From the NCBI GenBank assembly GCA_937906995.1, contig CALESB010000058.1, positions 31,817 to 95,816 on the forward strand: a DNA stretch of 64,000 nt, in the 5' to 3' direction. This DNA comes from an uncultured Sutterella sp. (GTDB lineage: Bacteria; Pseudomonadota; Gammaproteobacteria; Burkholderiales; Burkholderiaceae_F). Under the pieces are notes generated by a model. The model searched no databases. It saw only the letters and a program-made list of their open reading frames with translations, and was not told the origin of the DNA. How positions within the stretch are numbered: position 1 is the stretch's first letter; each line of letters opens with the position of its first letter. The translations under genes were made by a program, and so were the position numbers. Below are positions 54,441 to 62,956 of the stretch, piece by piece.

Positions 54441-55174
54441 AACTTTCCCTCCAAAGCCTCATCTTGAGCCCAAGCGCTACGGTGATCTCGTTCAAGAATA
54501 ATCGTTCGTGACCGCGCCAATATCATGGCTGTTGCATAGCAAACTAAAGAAATTGTGAAGCTCACAATTAAGATATGAGGGTCTACACCATTAGAAGCCA
54601 CAAGGATATTGTCCAACTCATGTTTCATGGGTGCTAAAAGATCAAACAAACCATAGAAAAGAGGAATCAAAAAGATCCCCGAAAGTGCAGAAACTGCAGC
54701 TCGCACGTCTGTATGACGTCGAAATTTTTGCCCTCTAGGAGCTGCAAATGTTAAAAAGGCCGCAAAGAAAAATAGCAGAATTAAAAGCCCAGACAAACGG
54801 GCATCCCAAACCCAATAGCTTCCCCAAACCGGGCGACCAAATAATGCCCCTGTTCCCAATGCCAAAATTGACATTATGAAACCCGTTGGTGCACTAGCCA
54901 TAGCAATCACTGGAGCAAAAAAACTTTTTTTCGATAACAGCAACCACAAAGAAGACATGCTCATTAAAAAATAACACGCTAACGCTGTAATAGTGGCAGA
55001 CAGATGCAAATAAAACACCCAAAAAATATCAGCCGTACCAATAGCAGTTGTATCCGAAAAAAGAAGCATCCATAGTAACGCATCGGCCAAGAAAATTGCC
55101 GCTAAAAAAAGGGCTACACGGATGGTTGATCCGGCGTAATAATAAAATTCTTTGCTAGTAAAACTGATGCTCAT
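54437..55174 (-). CDS. ccmC: Heme exporter CcmC
   Basis: Transfers heme to the chaperone CcmE in system I cytochrome c maturation. The 245-aa chain has six predicted spans and the periplasmic tryptophan-rich WWD domain GRPVWGSYWVWDARLSG. Histidines in FYLHLSATITAL and PMKHELDN are the expected heme ligands. Other ccm genes are not in the window: the neighbours are rlhA and a response regulator, so ccmCD is detached from the rest or the set is reduced. Confidence 0.93.
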   Translation of the reverse strand: MSISFTSKEFYYYAGSTIRVALFLAAIFLADALLWMLLFSDTTAIGTADIFWVFYLHLSATITALACYFLMSMSSLWLLLSKKSFFAPVIAMASAPTGFIMSILALGTGALFGRPVWGSYWVWDARLSGLLILLFFFAAFLTFAAPRGQKFRRHTDVRAAVSALSGIFLIPLFYGLFDLLAPMKHELDNILVASNGVDPHILIVSFTISLVCYATAMILARSRTIILERDHRSAWAQDEALEGKL

Positions 55175-55292
55175 TATGCAAAAACCCCTTAAATATTAGA
55201 ACTCATTGTAATGACTTTCCTGTTTAAGATTTCTTTTTTTTATGGCATTACCCTAAAATTAACCAAAGTTTATTAATAAGAGAATAATTCAA

Positions 55293-55952
55293 ATGCAGTT
55301 TTTAATTGTCGATGATCACTCTATTGTGACAATGGCCCTCGGAATGCTTCTGAAGGACTACGATGGCGAAAAAAATCAAGTTTTTACCGCCAACACTAAA
55401 GAAGAGGCTCTAGAGCTAGCGAATAATTACGGCGACACTGCAGACTTAATGATCTTAGACCTTTCCATGCCCGGTGTTGAAGGGACAAGTTTGATGGAGG
55501 AAATTGTTGCTTCACACCCAACATTAAAAATTCTGGTCATGAGTGGTCTGCAGGACCAACACAGTGTTGTAAAAGTCCTTCAAATGGGTGCTGCAGGCTT
55601 TATTCCAAAATCCCTCGACGCCGCGCTACTAACAGCTGCAATCCGATTCGTTCTCAATGGTGGTGTTTACATTCCTGTTAAGCTCTTAGCTCAGGCACAA
55701 CGGACTGGCTTGCTGACAGCTAAGGAACCTAAACAAAGTAGTATTAATTCTGTGCATTTAACAGAGCGACAAAAGGAAGTTCTCATGCTATTAGCTAAAG
55801 GAGCCCCTATCAAACGCATCTGCAAAGAACTCGATTTATCTGAAGGAACAGTTAAAACTCACGTCACTGCAATTTATCGTGCTTTTGGTGCTAGTAATCG
55901 CACTGAAGCATTAATCGAAGCTCGCCGACATGGTTTTGATGTTGGCATCTAA
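55293..55952 (+). CDS. NarL/FixJ-type response regulator
   Basis: A 219-aa DNA-binding regulator. The receiver domain shows the acidic pocket VDDH, the phospho-acceptor aspartate in LMILDLSMPG (about residue 54), VMSG and the lysine in FIPKSL. A LuxR helix-turn-helix follows: LTERQKEVLMLLAKGAPIKRICKELDLSEGTVKTHVTAIYRAFG. It is divergent from ccmC (118-base gap) and its stop abuts the stop of the hybrid kinase gene on the other strand without any gap. Likely partner of that kinase. Confidence 0.93.
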   Translation: MQFLIVDDHSIVTMALGMLLKDYDGEKNQVFTANTKEEALELANNYGDTADLMILDLSMPGVEGTSLMEEIVASHPTLKILVMSGLQDQHSVVKVLQMGAAGFIPKSLDAALLTAAIRFVLNGGVYIPVKLLAQAQRTGLLTAKEPKQSSINSVHLTERQKEVLMLLAKGAPIKRICKELDLSEGTVKTHVTAIYRAFGASNRTEALIEARRHGFDVGI

Positions 55953-57839
55953 TTAAGGCTTCTCTAATACTGATCGTATCGTTTCGCTAAGATCTGACCC
56001 AGATACGGGTTTTTGCAAAATCTTCGGTAAAGCAAAGTACTTCACCTCCTCCTCACTTAACGTGGAGAGGATTTGGCGATAGTCATCTTGAATCTTATCG
56101 TTACCAACTGCTGTTAATAAAACAGAGGGGACCTTCACCTTTCTACGGCGATTAATCTCTAACATCACTTGTAGACCATTAGTACGATCTAAACCTAAGT
56201 TATAGTCTGATACGATCACATCAAATTGATCATTCGTATTTAACAACTTTTCAAGTTCTTCGTTAAAACCCCCGAAAGCCTTTACCCTCAAGCCCCAAGA
56301 TTGCATTAAGGCTTGAAGACTTTCACGAACCACAGCATTGTCTTCAATCAACAAAACATTAGCGTATAACTCATTAATCACTGTTTTGTCTTTTTTGGCT
56401 TGAGTAAATATTCTCACTTGCTCTGCCTCGTGTAATGGCAACTGAATTCTAAAAATTGACCCTTTGCCAACCTTAGATGAAAAAGAAAGTTTCATATCCA
56501 GTTGCTTGCAAATTCCACGAACAATAGAAAGACCTAAGCCAAAGCCCTCTGCACTATCACGTGTTTTTTCGCTACGATAAAAGTGATCAAAAATGCGCTT
56601 TTGCTCAGCTACATCAATCCCCTCTCCAGAATCAACTACACATAGGCTGACTTTGTTTTGACCAATCAAACGAGCTGCAAGAACAATCTCTCCCTGCTTG
56701 GTGTAATTAATTGCATTGATCACTAAATTTCTTAAAGCTCTCATTAAAAGCTGTTGATCAGTACATACCGTGACATCCAAAGGCTTTACTCTAAGAACTA
56801 AGTTTTTCTCCGCGGCAATTGGAACAAATTCTTCTGCTAGATCCTGCAATAACAGCTTGATGTTAATAGGCTCTAATGTCGCACTCATATGACGTGTTTC
56901 TAATCGAGAAACTTCTAGAATTTGAGCAACCAATGTTTGAAGTGCCCGCGTTGTTTTCGCCAACTGCTCAACAATTAATTTAACCTGAGGGTCATCAACC
57001 CGCTTCAAAAGCTCAATGTAAATTCCAATAGCTTGAAGGGGTTGTCGAATATCATGATTGGCTGCCTGGAAAAACTTGCCTCGTATACGACTTTGCTCCT
57101 GAGTTTCTCGACGAAGTTTCTCTGCTAAATTCTTTTCAAGTGTTAAACGCTTAACCATTACTTCACTTTCTTGTTCATTTCTGACTGACATCTGAACAAT
57201 GTCACTAAATCGTCTACCCGAATAGAAAATAAATGCAATGATTCCAACTAATAATATAGCAATAGCCAGTCGCGACCAGCCAAAAACAAGAGCCATGCGT
57301 AAAACTAAAGGTGCAATACTGAGTAAGGTAAAAACGCCTAAGCTTGGCAGCCAGCAGGCATACACAGGCCATGATGCAAAAGTCACACTCAAAATGACAC
57401 TAACCAAAAGTATCTGAGAAGGCATTTGACCATCTGAATCATAAGCGAAAGTCATGCCAGCAACTGCCCAGACAATGCCAGAAACAGTTGCCAGAATCAT
57501 CCAGGCTCTTACCCAAAGATGAATGCGAGCATGACGGTAGCGGTCTGCCCAAAAGCGCCTTGAAAAATCTAAAGCACCATAAACGTGAATCAACACTAAG
57601 AAAAGCCAAGCGAAAAGATACCACTGGTTTACTTCGTGCCAAAAGGTAAAAGCTAAAGTTGCAGCTCCAGTGCTTTCAGCAATAAGAGCAATGGGTTGCA
57701 ACTTAATAGAACTCTGAATTTGTCGAACGAGAACTCGAGAATGACGGCGACGCCATTGGGCCGCCGTCATATTTTGCTCTGGTGGCGCCGAACTGTTGGT
57801 TAAAAATTGATACCACTTAGTTCGGATTTGATCAAACAT
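55953..57839 (-). CDS. Hybrid sensor histidine kinase with C-terminal receiver
   Basis: A 628-aa membrane sensor. Residues about 45-215 hold six or seven hydrophobic spans in compact pairs with no large periplasmic domain, so it probably senses a membrane or intramembrane signal. Then come a short coiled coil, the H-box FQAANHDIRQPLQAIGIYIELL (His near residue 262), N-box RNLVINAINYT, G1 VDSGEGID and G2 EGFGLGLSIV. The C-terminal receiver has LLIEDNAVVRESL and the phospho-acceptor VIVSDYNLG (about residue 545). The ATG at 57839 overlaps ldcA by eight bases; a TTG frame start 13 codons upstream is possible. Last gene of tadA-ldcA-kinase. Confidence 0.92.
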   Translation of the reverse strand: MFDQIRTKWYQFLTNSSAPPEQNMTAAQWRRRHSRVLVRQIQSSIKLQPIALIAESTGAATLAFTFWHEVNQWYLFAWLFLVLIHVYGALDFSRRFWADRYRHARIHLWVRAWMILATVSGIVWAVAGMTFAYDSDGQMPSQILLVSVILSVTFASWPVYACWLPSLGVFTLLSIAPLVLRMALVFGWSRLAIAILLVGIIAFIFYSGRRFSDIVQMSVRNEQESEVMVKRLTLEKNLAEKLRRETQEQSRIRGKFFQAANHDIRQPLQAIGIYIELLKRVDDPQVKLIVEQLAKTTRALQTLVAQILEVSRLETRHMSATLEPINIKLLLQDLAEEFVPIAAEKNLVLRVKPLDVTVCTDQQLLMRALRNLVINAINYTKQGEIVLAARLIGQNKVSLCVVDSGEGIDVAEQKRIFDHFYRSEKTRDSAEGFGLGLSIVRGICKQLDMKLSFSSKVGKGSIFRIQLPLHEAEQVRIFTQAKKDKTVINELYANVLLIEDNAVVRESLQALMQSWGLRVKAFGGFNEELEKLLNTNDQFDVIVSDYNLGLDRTNGLQVMLEINRRRKVKVPSVLLTAVGNDKIQDDYRQILSTLSEEEVKYFALPKILQKPVSGSDLSETIRSVLEKP

Positions 57840-58767
57840 GTTTAATTTCAAAGCGAGGCTTAATAACCGGATGCTCAAAAGTATTCAGTACAACATAACC
57901 CTTTTCTGTACGCATCGTTACATGTGCGCCAAACGGTATTGTTGCCTTTACAGGTGAATGACCAAACGGGAATCCCGTTAAAATGGGAATGTTAGGCAAA
58001 CGTTTCTTTAAAAAGGCAATAACATCTGCAAAGACAAAATCATTGGGTCTCGGATGTACTGGATCTGCATCGCAAAAATCACCTAATAAAATGGCCTTTT
58101 GTTTCCGCAATATACCTGCCATATGTAGTTGCATTAGTGATCTTTCGAGTCGATATGCTCGATCATTGCAGTCCTCAACAAATAAAATACCACCCTCAAT
58201 ATTTGGGAAGTAAGGCGTACCCACTAAAGAAGCCATCATTGAAAGATTGCCACCCCAAATTTGCCCTTCTAAATTCAAATTTGGAGCTTCCTTACAAGGG
58301 AAAGACAGCACCCATTCTTCATTAAAAAGTGCTGAGTGAAAATTTCGCTCCGTGATATATAGCGGCTGATCAACAAAATCTGTTGCACTTGGTCCGTGAT
58401 AGCTGATCTTACCGGTCTTAGCGTAGTAGGCCATATTAAAAGCAGTAAAATCTGAAAAACCACAGAAAATAGGATCATGGCGAGCGATTTCTTCAAAATC
58501 GATGTCATCCAAAATGCGCGACAACCCATACCCCCCTCGAATGGGAAGTACAAGATCAATTTCTGGGTTGCACGCCATCTGCATAATGCTCGCAATTCGT
58601 TCAGATTCAATGCCTGCAAACTGCTTTACATTCTTAAAAACAGAATCTGCGATCTCAACTTGACCACCACGATCGGTGAAATACAATTTAGCAAGCGCTG
58701 GTGTTGTAATATCCACCGGAGCTCTAGACGGTGAACAAAAACCCACTCTTATTGGGAAATCAGGCAT
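57832..58767 (-). CDS. ldcA: Muramoyltetrapeptide (LD-) carboxypeptidase, S66 family
   Basis: Cytoplasmic serine peptidase that trims the terminal D-Ala from recycled murein tetrapeptides. The 311-aa chain starts FPIRVGFCSPSRAPVDI, has the GYG nucleophile-region motif PIRGGYGLSRIL (Ser), FCGFSDFTAFN, the glutamate in GGILFVEDCNDRAYRLER, and the histidine in FGHSPVKATIPFGAHV. The ATG at 58767 overlaps the tadA stop by eight bases, and a 22-residue upstream extension is discarded. Peptidoglycan recycling has no evident link to TadA; co-transcription is purely positional. Confidence 0.92.
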   Translation of the reverse strand: MPDFPIRVGFCSPSRAPVDITTPALAKLYFTDRGGQVEIADSVFKNVKQFAGIESERIASIMQMACNPEIDLVLPIRGGYGLSRILDDIDFEEIARHDPIFCGFSDFTAFNMAYYAKTGKISYHGPSATDFVDQPLYITERNFHSALFNEEWVLSFPCKEAPNLNLEGQIWGGNLSMMASLVGTPYFPNIEGGILFVEDCNDRAYRLERSLMQLHMAGILRKQKAILLGDFCDADPVHPRPNDFVFADVIAFLKKRLPNIPILTGFPFGHSPVKATIPFGAHVTMRTEKGYVVLNTFEHPVIKPRFEIKHV

Positions 58768-59620
58768 TACGCTTCTCCTCAAAAAAGTCGGTGAGAAGCT
58801 TGCTGCACTCATCGGCCAAAACTCCGCTATCAACTTGCGGCTTATGATTTAACTTAGCTGCTTCCGGCAAATTAATAATGCCACCGTAAGCACCGGTTTT
58901 TGGATCACTGGCTCCGAATACCACACGATCAACACGAGCATGAGAGATCAGCGCAGCACACATAGTGCATGGCTCGAGTGTCACATAAAGAGTGCAACCG
59001 TATAAGCGATAATTCTCTAACGCATGAGCAGCCTGGCGAATAGCGTTAACCTCTGCGTGAGCACTTGGGTCATGGCGACTAATTGGGCAATTTTTACCAA
59101 CACCGATAATTTGATTGTCCTTAACAATAACACAGCCAACTGGAACTTCTCCCTCAGCCGCAGCCTCTTTGGCAAACTCCAGTGCTTCACGCATAAAGTC
59201 TGGATCTCTATCACAAGTAATGCGTTTTTTGGCATTTGCAGCCATGTTTTTTAATAAACGAGCTTTCTTCATCACTTGCTTAGTTTGCTCTCGATGCGCA
59301 TACTCAAGCTCTACTGCTTGATCGAGAGATTCTCGATCATATCGATCCTCTTGATTTTTTCGATAACCGACCGTTGCCTCATAAATAAAGCCACGTTTTA
59401 AAGCTTGCAACAAAAGCGTTACTGGTTTTTCATCGAGCCATTCACCGGACTTTGTTAAAAATTCTTGGGCTTTCTCCAAAGCTTGAGCGGCGGTGATTAG
59501 ATCATCAGGCAAGTACGTAACAAAAGCTTCTAAAACAGCCATGAGATCTTGAGGGTCACGCTTTTCTAAAGAGGCCAATGTACTGCCACGGCGTATCGTC
59601 AAATCAATAAATCTTTTCAC
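58760..59620 (-). CDS. tadA: tRNA adenosine(34) deaminase TadA with extra N-terminal domain
   Basis: Converts A34 of tRNA-Arg(ACG) to inosine. The C-terminal 150 residues are a standard TadA: ALEFAKEAAAEGEVPVGCVIV, zinc site SAHAEVNAI (about residue 187) and LEPCTMCAALISHARVDRVVFG (about residue 218), then YGGIINL. TadA proteins are normally about 150-170 aa; this one has 286, the first ~135 being a helical, charged segment (RDPQDLMAVLEAFVTYLPDD; QEDRYDRESLDQAVELEYAH) that I cannot assign. The start is GTG 59620, because TTGGAG lies six bases before it. First gene of the tadA-ldcA-kinase string. Confidence 0.9.
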   Translation of the reverse strand: MKRFIDLTIRRGSTLASLEKRDPQDLMAVLEAFVTYLPDDLITAAQALEKAQEFLTKSGEWLDEKPVTLLLQALKRGFIYEATVGYRKNQEDRYDRESLDQAVELEYAHREQTKQVMKKARLLKNMAANAKKRITCDRDPDFMREALEFAKEAAAEGEVPVGCVIVKDNQIIGVGKNCPISRHDPSAHAEVNAIRQAAHALENYRLYGCTLYVTLEPCTMCAALISHARVDRVVFGASDPKTGAYGGIINLPEAAKLNHKPQVDSGVLADECSKLLTDFFEEKRNA

Positions 59621-59711
59621 TGGATTCTCCAACAAAAACTTCCTTCATTTTAGCCTTTTTATGGCACAAAATTCTTGTCATATTGGCACAATTATGAGAT
59701 CTTAAGTTGGA

Positions 59712-60143
59712 ATGCTCTCATGTATAAAAAAAATTATTCTTACTTCAATTCTTAGTGCGGTTTGTTTATCTTTCAATCCTGCTTACGCGGGCCAGTATAG
59801 TGATGATCTGGGACGCTGCTTAGTTCAAAATGCCAATACTGCCGACACTAAGATATTGACGCAATGGGCTTTTGTTACTATTGGTCAAACCCAGGCAGCA
59901 AAGGAAGTGGTAATCATTCCTCGTCAAAAAGTAGAGGCAATTAGTACTAAGGCTCAAACGACTGTTTTACGCCTTTTGGCTAAGGATTGTGCGGCACCGG
60001 CCTTAAAAGCGACGCTTTATGAAGGTAAAAACGGAGTCCCGAACGGGATTAAGTATGCTGTGATGCAGTACATGCAAAATGAAATGCAAACAAGAACTGT
60101 CGATGCATTAATTTCCAAATTAGCTAACCTAAAAACACCTTAG
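59712..60143 (+). CDS. Small exported protein of unknown function
   Basis: A 143-aa protein with a signal peptide (KKIILTSILSAVCLSFNPAYAGQ, cut after AYA) and a mature part of about 118 residues with two cysteines (GRCLVQ and KDCAAP) likely forming a disulphide. It is predicted to be mostly helical, ending RTVDALISKLANL. No family is recognised with certainty. The ATG at 59712 has its ribosome site (AAGTTGGA) unusually close, so translation may be weak. Single gene. Confidence 0.75.
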   Translation: MLSCIKKIILTSILSAVCLSFNPAYAGQYSDDLGRCLVQNANTADTKILTQWAFVTIGQTQAAKEVVIIPRQKVEAISTKAQTTVLRLLAKDCAAPALKATLYEGKNGVPNGIKYAVMQYMQNEMQTRTVDALISKLANLKTP

Positions 60144-60152
60144 GTTCAAAAC

Positions 60153-60192
60153 AAAAAATCGGTCCTCAAAAGCTTCAAACATTTGAGGACCT
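60153..60192 (-). terminator. Terminator after the M20 hydrolase gene
   Basis: GGTCCTCAAA (60161-60170) and TTTGAGGACC (60182-60191), followed on the minus strand by GATTTTTTG. It lies between convergent genes. Confidence 0.85.
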
Positions 60193-60217
60193 AAACAAAA
60201 AATAAATCTCAAGCCGA

Positions 60218-61471
60218 TTAGTTTGAATTAAGCGACACTTCTAATGCGGACATCAAAACCTGTGTAGCCGCTACAAAGTCTTGCATCCGCATGGCCTCTT
60301 TGGGATTATGTGAGCCATTCTGATTCGCTACAAAAATCATAGCCATAGGAACACCATTTTGCCCCATCACCTGTGCATCATGTCCTGCACCAGATGGCAT
60401 CACAATTGCAGGAATTTGACACTGCTCGGCAGACTTAACTAAAACGTTTAGGAGTGTCTCATCACTTTTGACTGGTTCAATATAGGAAGGATTGTCATAA
60501 ACGACCTGAACACCAAACTCCTCTTCAATACGGGCCGCCTCTTTCTTAAACAGTGCATAAAAGCGTTCTCGAGTTTGCAGATTTAACGTTCTAATATCTA
60601 AGCTAAATGTCACTTCACCAGGAATCACATTAAAGCTAGCTGATGCGGGTGTATTAACAACACCTATCGTATAGACCAAATCTTCCCCTGCATCCAAAGC
60701 ATCTTGCCAGAGCTTTACCATACGTACGTTTAAGGTACTTAATGCAACAAAAGCGTCATGCCGGAACTCTTTTTCGATTGCTCCAGAATGCGCAGTTTGT
60801 CCGACAATACGAATTGCTCGGTGATAAACATTTCCTCGAATGCCACTGACCAAACCTACTCGTGAGTTCGGTAGAGAATCCAATTTGGGTCCTTGTTCGA
60901 TATGTAGTTCGTAGTACGCCTCTATATCAGACAGAACTTCCAAAGGTCTTCCTGTCATCAAGTCATCAGGATTAACTTGGCAAAGTGAATATCCTTCACC
61001 TAAAGACATCTTCTCTGGACCATATCGACGCTCCAAATCTTGAGGCTGAATCAAGCCCAAATAACCTCGGCAGCCATAAAGTCCTTGTTCTTCACATCGC
61101 CAACAAACAACATCAAAATGTTTTAGTGGCACAATTCCTTCTTGTTTCATCCAACAGGCACAAGCCAAGGCCGCAACGATACCCGCTAACCCATCATAGT
61201 TACCACCCTCAATTACGCTATCACTATGGCTACCTGAAATAACTCTTTTTTTGGCTCCTTCTGAAGGTAATCTAATCCACAAATTATCAGCCAAATCTCT
61301 TCTAACTACTAAACCGTAATTTAAAGCAATATTTTCAAGATAAGCTAAAACTTTAGTTTCTGTTTTAGAATACCCCATACGTAAAATGCCTTCTCTTCCC
61401 GCACTAAGACCTCGGATATCACTAAAAACTTTTTCAGAAAATTCTGCACAAAACTGAGAAAAATTCGGCAT
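60218..61471 (-). CDS. M20-family amidohydrolase (allantoate / N-carbamoyl-amino-acid hydrolase type)
   Basis: Binuclear zinc hydrolase releasing the carbamoyl or ureido group. The 417-aa chain shows all metal ligands: SGSHSDSVIEGGNYDG, CEEQGLYGC, ELHIEQGPKL, and the C-terminal GAGHDAQVMG and NGSHNPKE. These match the hydantoinase/carbamoylase group rather than DapE or ArgE. The substrate cannot be chosen between allantoate, N-carbamoyl-amino acids and beta-ureidopropionate. The start at 61471 has GGAG six bases upstream; a 4-residue longer frame is rejected. Together with the creatininase-family gene nearby it suggests use of nitrogen-rich host or diet compounds, which is inference. Confidence 0.9.
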   Translation of the reverse strand: MPNFSQFCAEFSEKVFSDIRGLSAGREGILRMGYSKTETKVLAYLENIALNYGLVVRRDLADNLWIRLPSEGAKKRVISGSHSDSVIEGGNYDGLAGIVAALACACWMKQEGIVPLKHFDVVCWRCEEQGLYGCRGYLGLIQPQDLERRYGPEKMSLGEGYSLCQVNPDDLMTGRPLEVLSDIEAYYELHIEQGPKLDSLPNSRVGLVSGIRGNVYHRAIRIVGQTAHSGAIEKEFRHDAFVALSTLNVRMVKLWQDALDAGEDLVYTIGVVNTPASASFNVIPGEVTFSLDIRTLNLQTRERFYALFKKEAARIEEEFGVQVVYDNPSYIEPVKSDETLLNVLVKSAEQCQIPAIVMPSGAGHDAQVMGQNGVPMAMIFVANQNGSHNPKEAMRMQDFVAATQVLMSALEVSLNSN

Positions 61472-61579
61472 AGAAGACTCCATTTGATGCTGTAGAAGAA
61501 GTAATGTAACAATATTCTGAATAATCCCCCAAGCCCAAAGTGAGCATAAACCATTATTTTCTATGGTTTTTACCTATAA

Positions 61580-61615
61580 CAAATGCCTTTTATTCAAAGG
61601 AGTAAAAGGCATTTG
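61580..61615. terminator. Hairpin between the two genes on the minus strand
   Basis: CAAATGCCTTTTA (61580-61592) and TAAAAGGCATTTG (61603-61615), 13-bp perfect stem. The T tail on the minus strand is short (TTGTTATAGG), so it may act in processing as well as termination of the YgiW/YdeI-type gene. Confidence 0.6.
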
Positions 61616-61630
61616 AAAACAGAAACAAAA

Positions 61631-62026
61631 CTAAGGCACTGGATGAATTTCAATTACATCAAGCTGAGTAACATCGGTATCTTTATTAATTTCAGCCAAT
61701 ATTTCAACACCTTGGTTTAATTTAAAGCCATTCCAACGATGATCATCTGATAGATTACAAACTATTCGATTATTTTGAAAATCTCTAAATTCATACGTTT
61801 TAGACGAAAGCTTTTTCGTAAACCGACCACGAATCATGACTAACTGGTCATTGTCGCCTTTTGTTTGCACCGCATCAAGACTTTTTAATGTATCCAGCGG
61901 ATAACCTTGAGGCGCTGTAACGAACTGCTTAAGAGTTTCTTGAGGAGGATTTTGTCCTTGTGCACTAACTACTGCTGGGCATAGCACACAGAGTGCTGAG
62001 CATATAAACAACTTTTTAAAACTCAT
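61631..62026 (-). CDS. YgiW/YdeI family OB-fold exported protein, copy 1
   Basis: Periplasmic bacterial-OB-fold (BOF) protein; relatives in enterobacteria contribute to stress and cationic-peptide tolerance. The 131-aa chain has a signal peptide (MSFKKLFICSALCVLCPAVVSAQ), a motif FVTAPQGYPLDTLKSLDAVQ, the strands QLVMIRGRFTKKLSSKTYEFRD, IVCNLSDD and GVEILAEINKDTDVTQLDVIEI. AGAAGGAAAAGT lies before the ATG. A strong hairpin with a CCTCCTCC loop sits in its leader. Divergent paralogue of the gene at 62438. Confidence 0.9.
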   Translation of the reverse strand: MSFKKLFICSALCVLCPAVVSAQGQNPPQETLKQFVTAPQGYPLDTLKSLDAVQTKGDNDQLVMIRGRFTKKLSSKTYEFRDFQNNRIVCNLSDDHRWNGFKLNQGVEILAEINKDTDVTQLDVIEIHPVP

Positions 62027-62047
62027 TACTTTTCCTTCTATTTAATT

Positions 62048-62083
62048 GATAGGCCCAGAAGGAGGAGGACTTCTGAGCCTATC
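62048..62083. repeat. Strong hairpin in the leader of YgiW/YdeI-type copy 1
   Basis: GATAGGC-c-CAGAAG (62048-62060), loop GAGGAGGA, CTTCTG-a-GCCTATC. On the minus-strand mRNA the loop reads TCCTCCTC, i.e. an anti-Shine-Dalgarno-complement type sequence 20 bases before the start codon. The rest of the 411-base divergent gap (62084-62437) is AT-rich; promoters for both genes must lie there but none is convincing. Confidence 0.5.
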
Positions 62084-62437
62084 TTCACAATAAATATCCT
62101 TTACTAGTTAAAAAAGAGCCATGATTCTGTTGGTTAGGTCTTTAATCAAGCTCTTCTAAAAATTAGCGAATTTTATTAATGCTTTAAGTTTAAGAGCAAA
62201 AGTAATGTCTTAATGTTGTAGTAAGTTAACAAGCGATAAGACCTTAACCAGATGTTTCTACACGTTATTTTTCTCGATAGTTATAAACTAATAACCGACT
62301 CTCAATAATTAATGGAAATCGTTTGCAGTAATAAATATGTTGTGACAGAATAGTTAAAGGCTTTCCACTGAAGCTTTAGATCTAGGTGAATAATAAACAA
62401 AGAGCCTAACTATTATTGCTTTATTTAGGAGAAGATA

Positions 62438-62821
62438 ATGTTGAAAAAAACACTTCTTGCTACGCTCCTTTGCGCCACAATACCACTTACAGCCACTGCG
62501 GCAGATCCACAAGGTTTCAACAATCAATTTAGTCGTGCTCCACAAGGCTTTAAGATGCAAATGCTTAATACCCTTGACGATGTTTACAACAAAGGATACG
62601 ACGATCAAATGGTTGTCTTACAAGGACGCTTTACCAAACAATTAAGCCATGAACTCTTTGAGTTTACCGATGCCAAAGGGGCGACGATTGTATGTGAGCT
62701 CGATGACGATAAGGACTGGTCTCACATCAAAAAAGATGAACTCGTGGAAATCTTGGCTGAAATTGATAAAGGCTTTATGAAAACTGAATTAGAAGTTATC
62801 GAAGCTCGTCCCATAAAGTAA
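62438..62821 (+). CDS. YgiW/YdeI family OB-fold exported protein, copy 2
   Basis: A 127-aa paralogue of the gene at 61631: signal peptide (MLKKTLLATLLCATIPLTATAAD), FSRAPQGFKMQMLNTLDDV, QMVVLQGRFTKQLSHELFEFTD, IVCELDDDKDW and LVEILAEIDKGFMKTELEVIEARPI. Same fold and same length of mature domain. AGGAGAAGATA precedes the ATG. The two share an upstream region, so they could be co-regulated by a stress-responsive system; no site was recognised. Confidence 0.92.
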   Translation: MLKKTLLATLLCATIPLTATAADPQGFNNQFSRAPQGFKMQMLNTLDDVYNKGYDDQMVVLQGRFTKQLSHELFEFTDAKGATIVCELDDDKDWSHIKKDELVEILAEIDKGFMKTELEVIEARPIK

Positions 62822-62840
62822 CGAAGTTCTAAAGCATCTG

Positions 62841-62870
62841 AGGATTGATACTAATATCAATCCTTTTTAT
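62841..62870 (+). terminator. Terminator after YgiW/YdeI-type copy 2
   Basis: AGGATTGATA (62841-62850), loop CTAA, TATCAATCCT (62855-62864), then TTTTATTTG. Confidence 0.88.
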
Positions 62871-62956
62871 TTGTTCACAACTTAAAATTAGCAAATCATG
62901 CTCAACAATCTGTCGCTTACAGACAGAAAAAATCACTGAATTTATAGGAGATTTCT

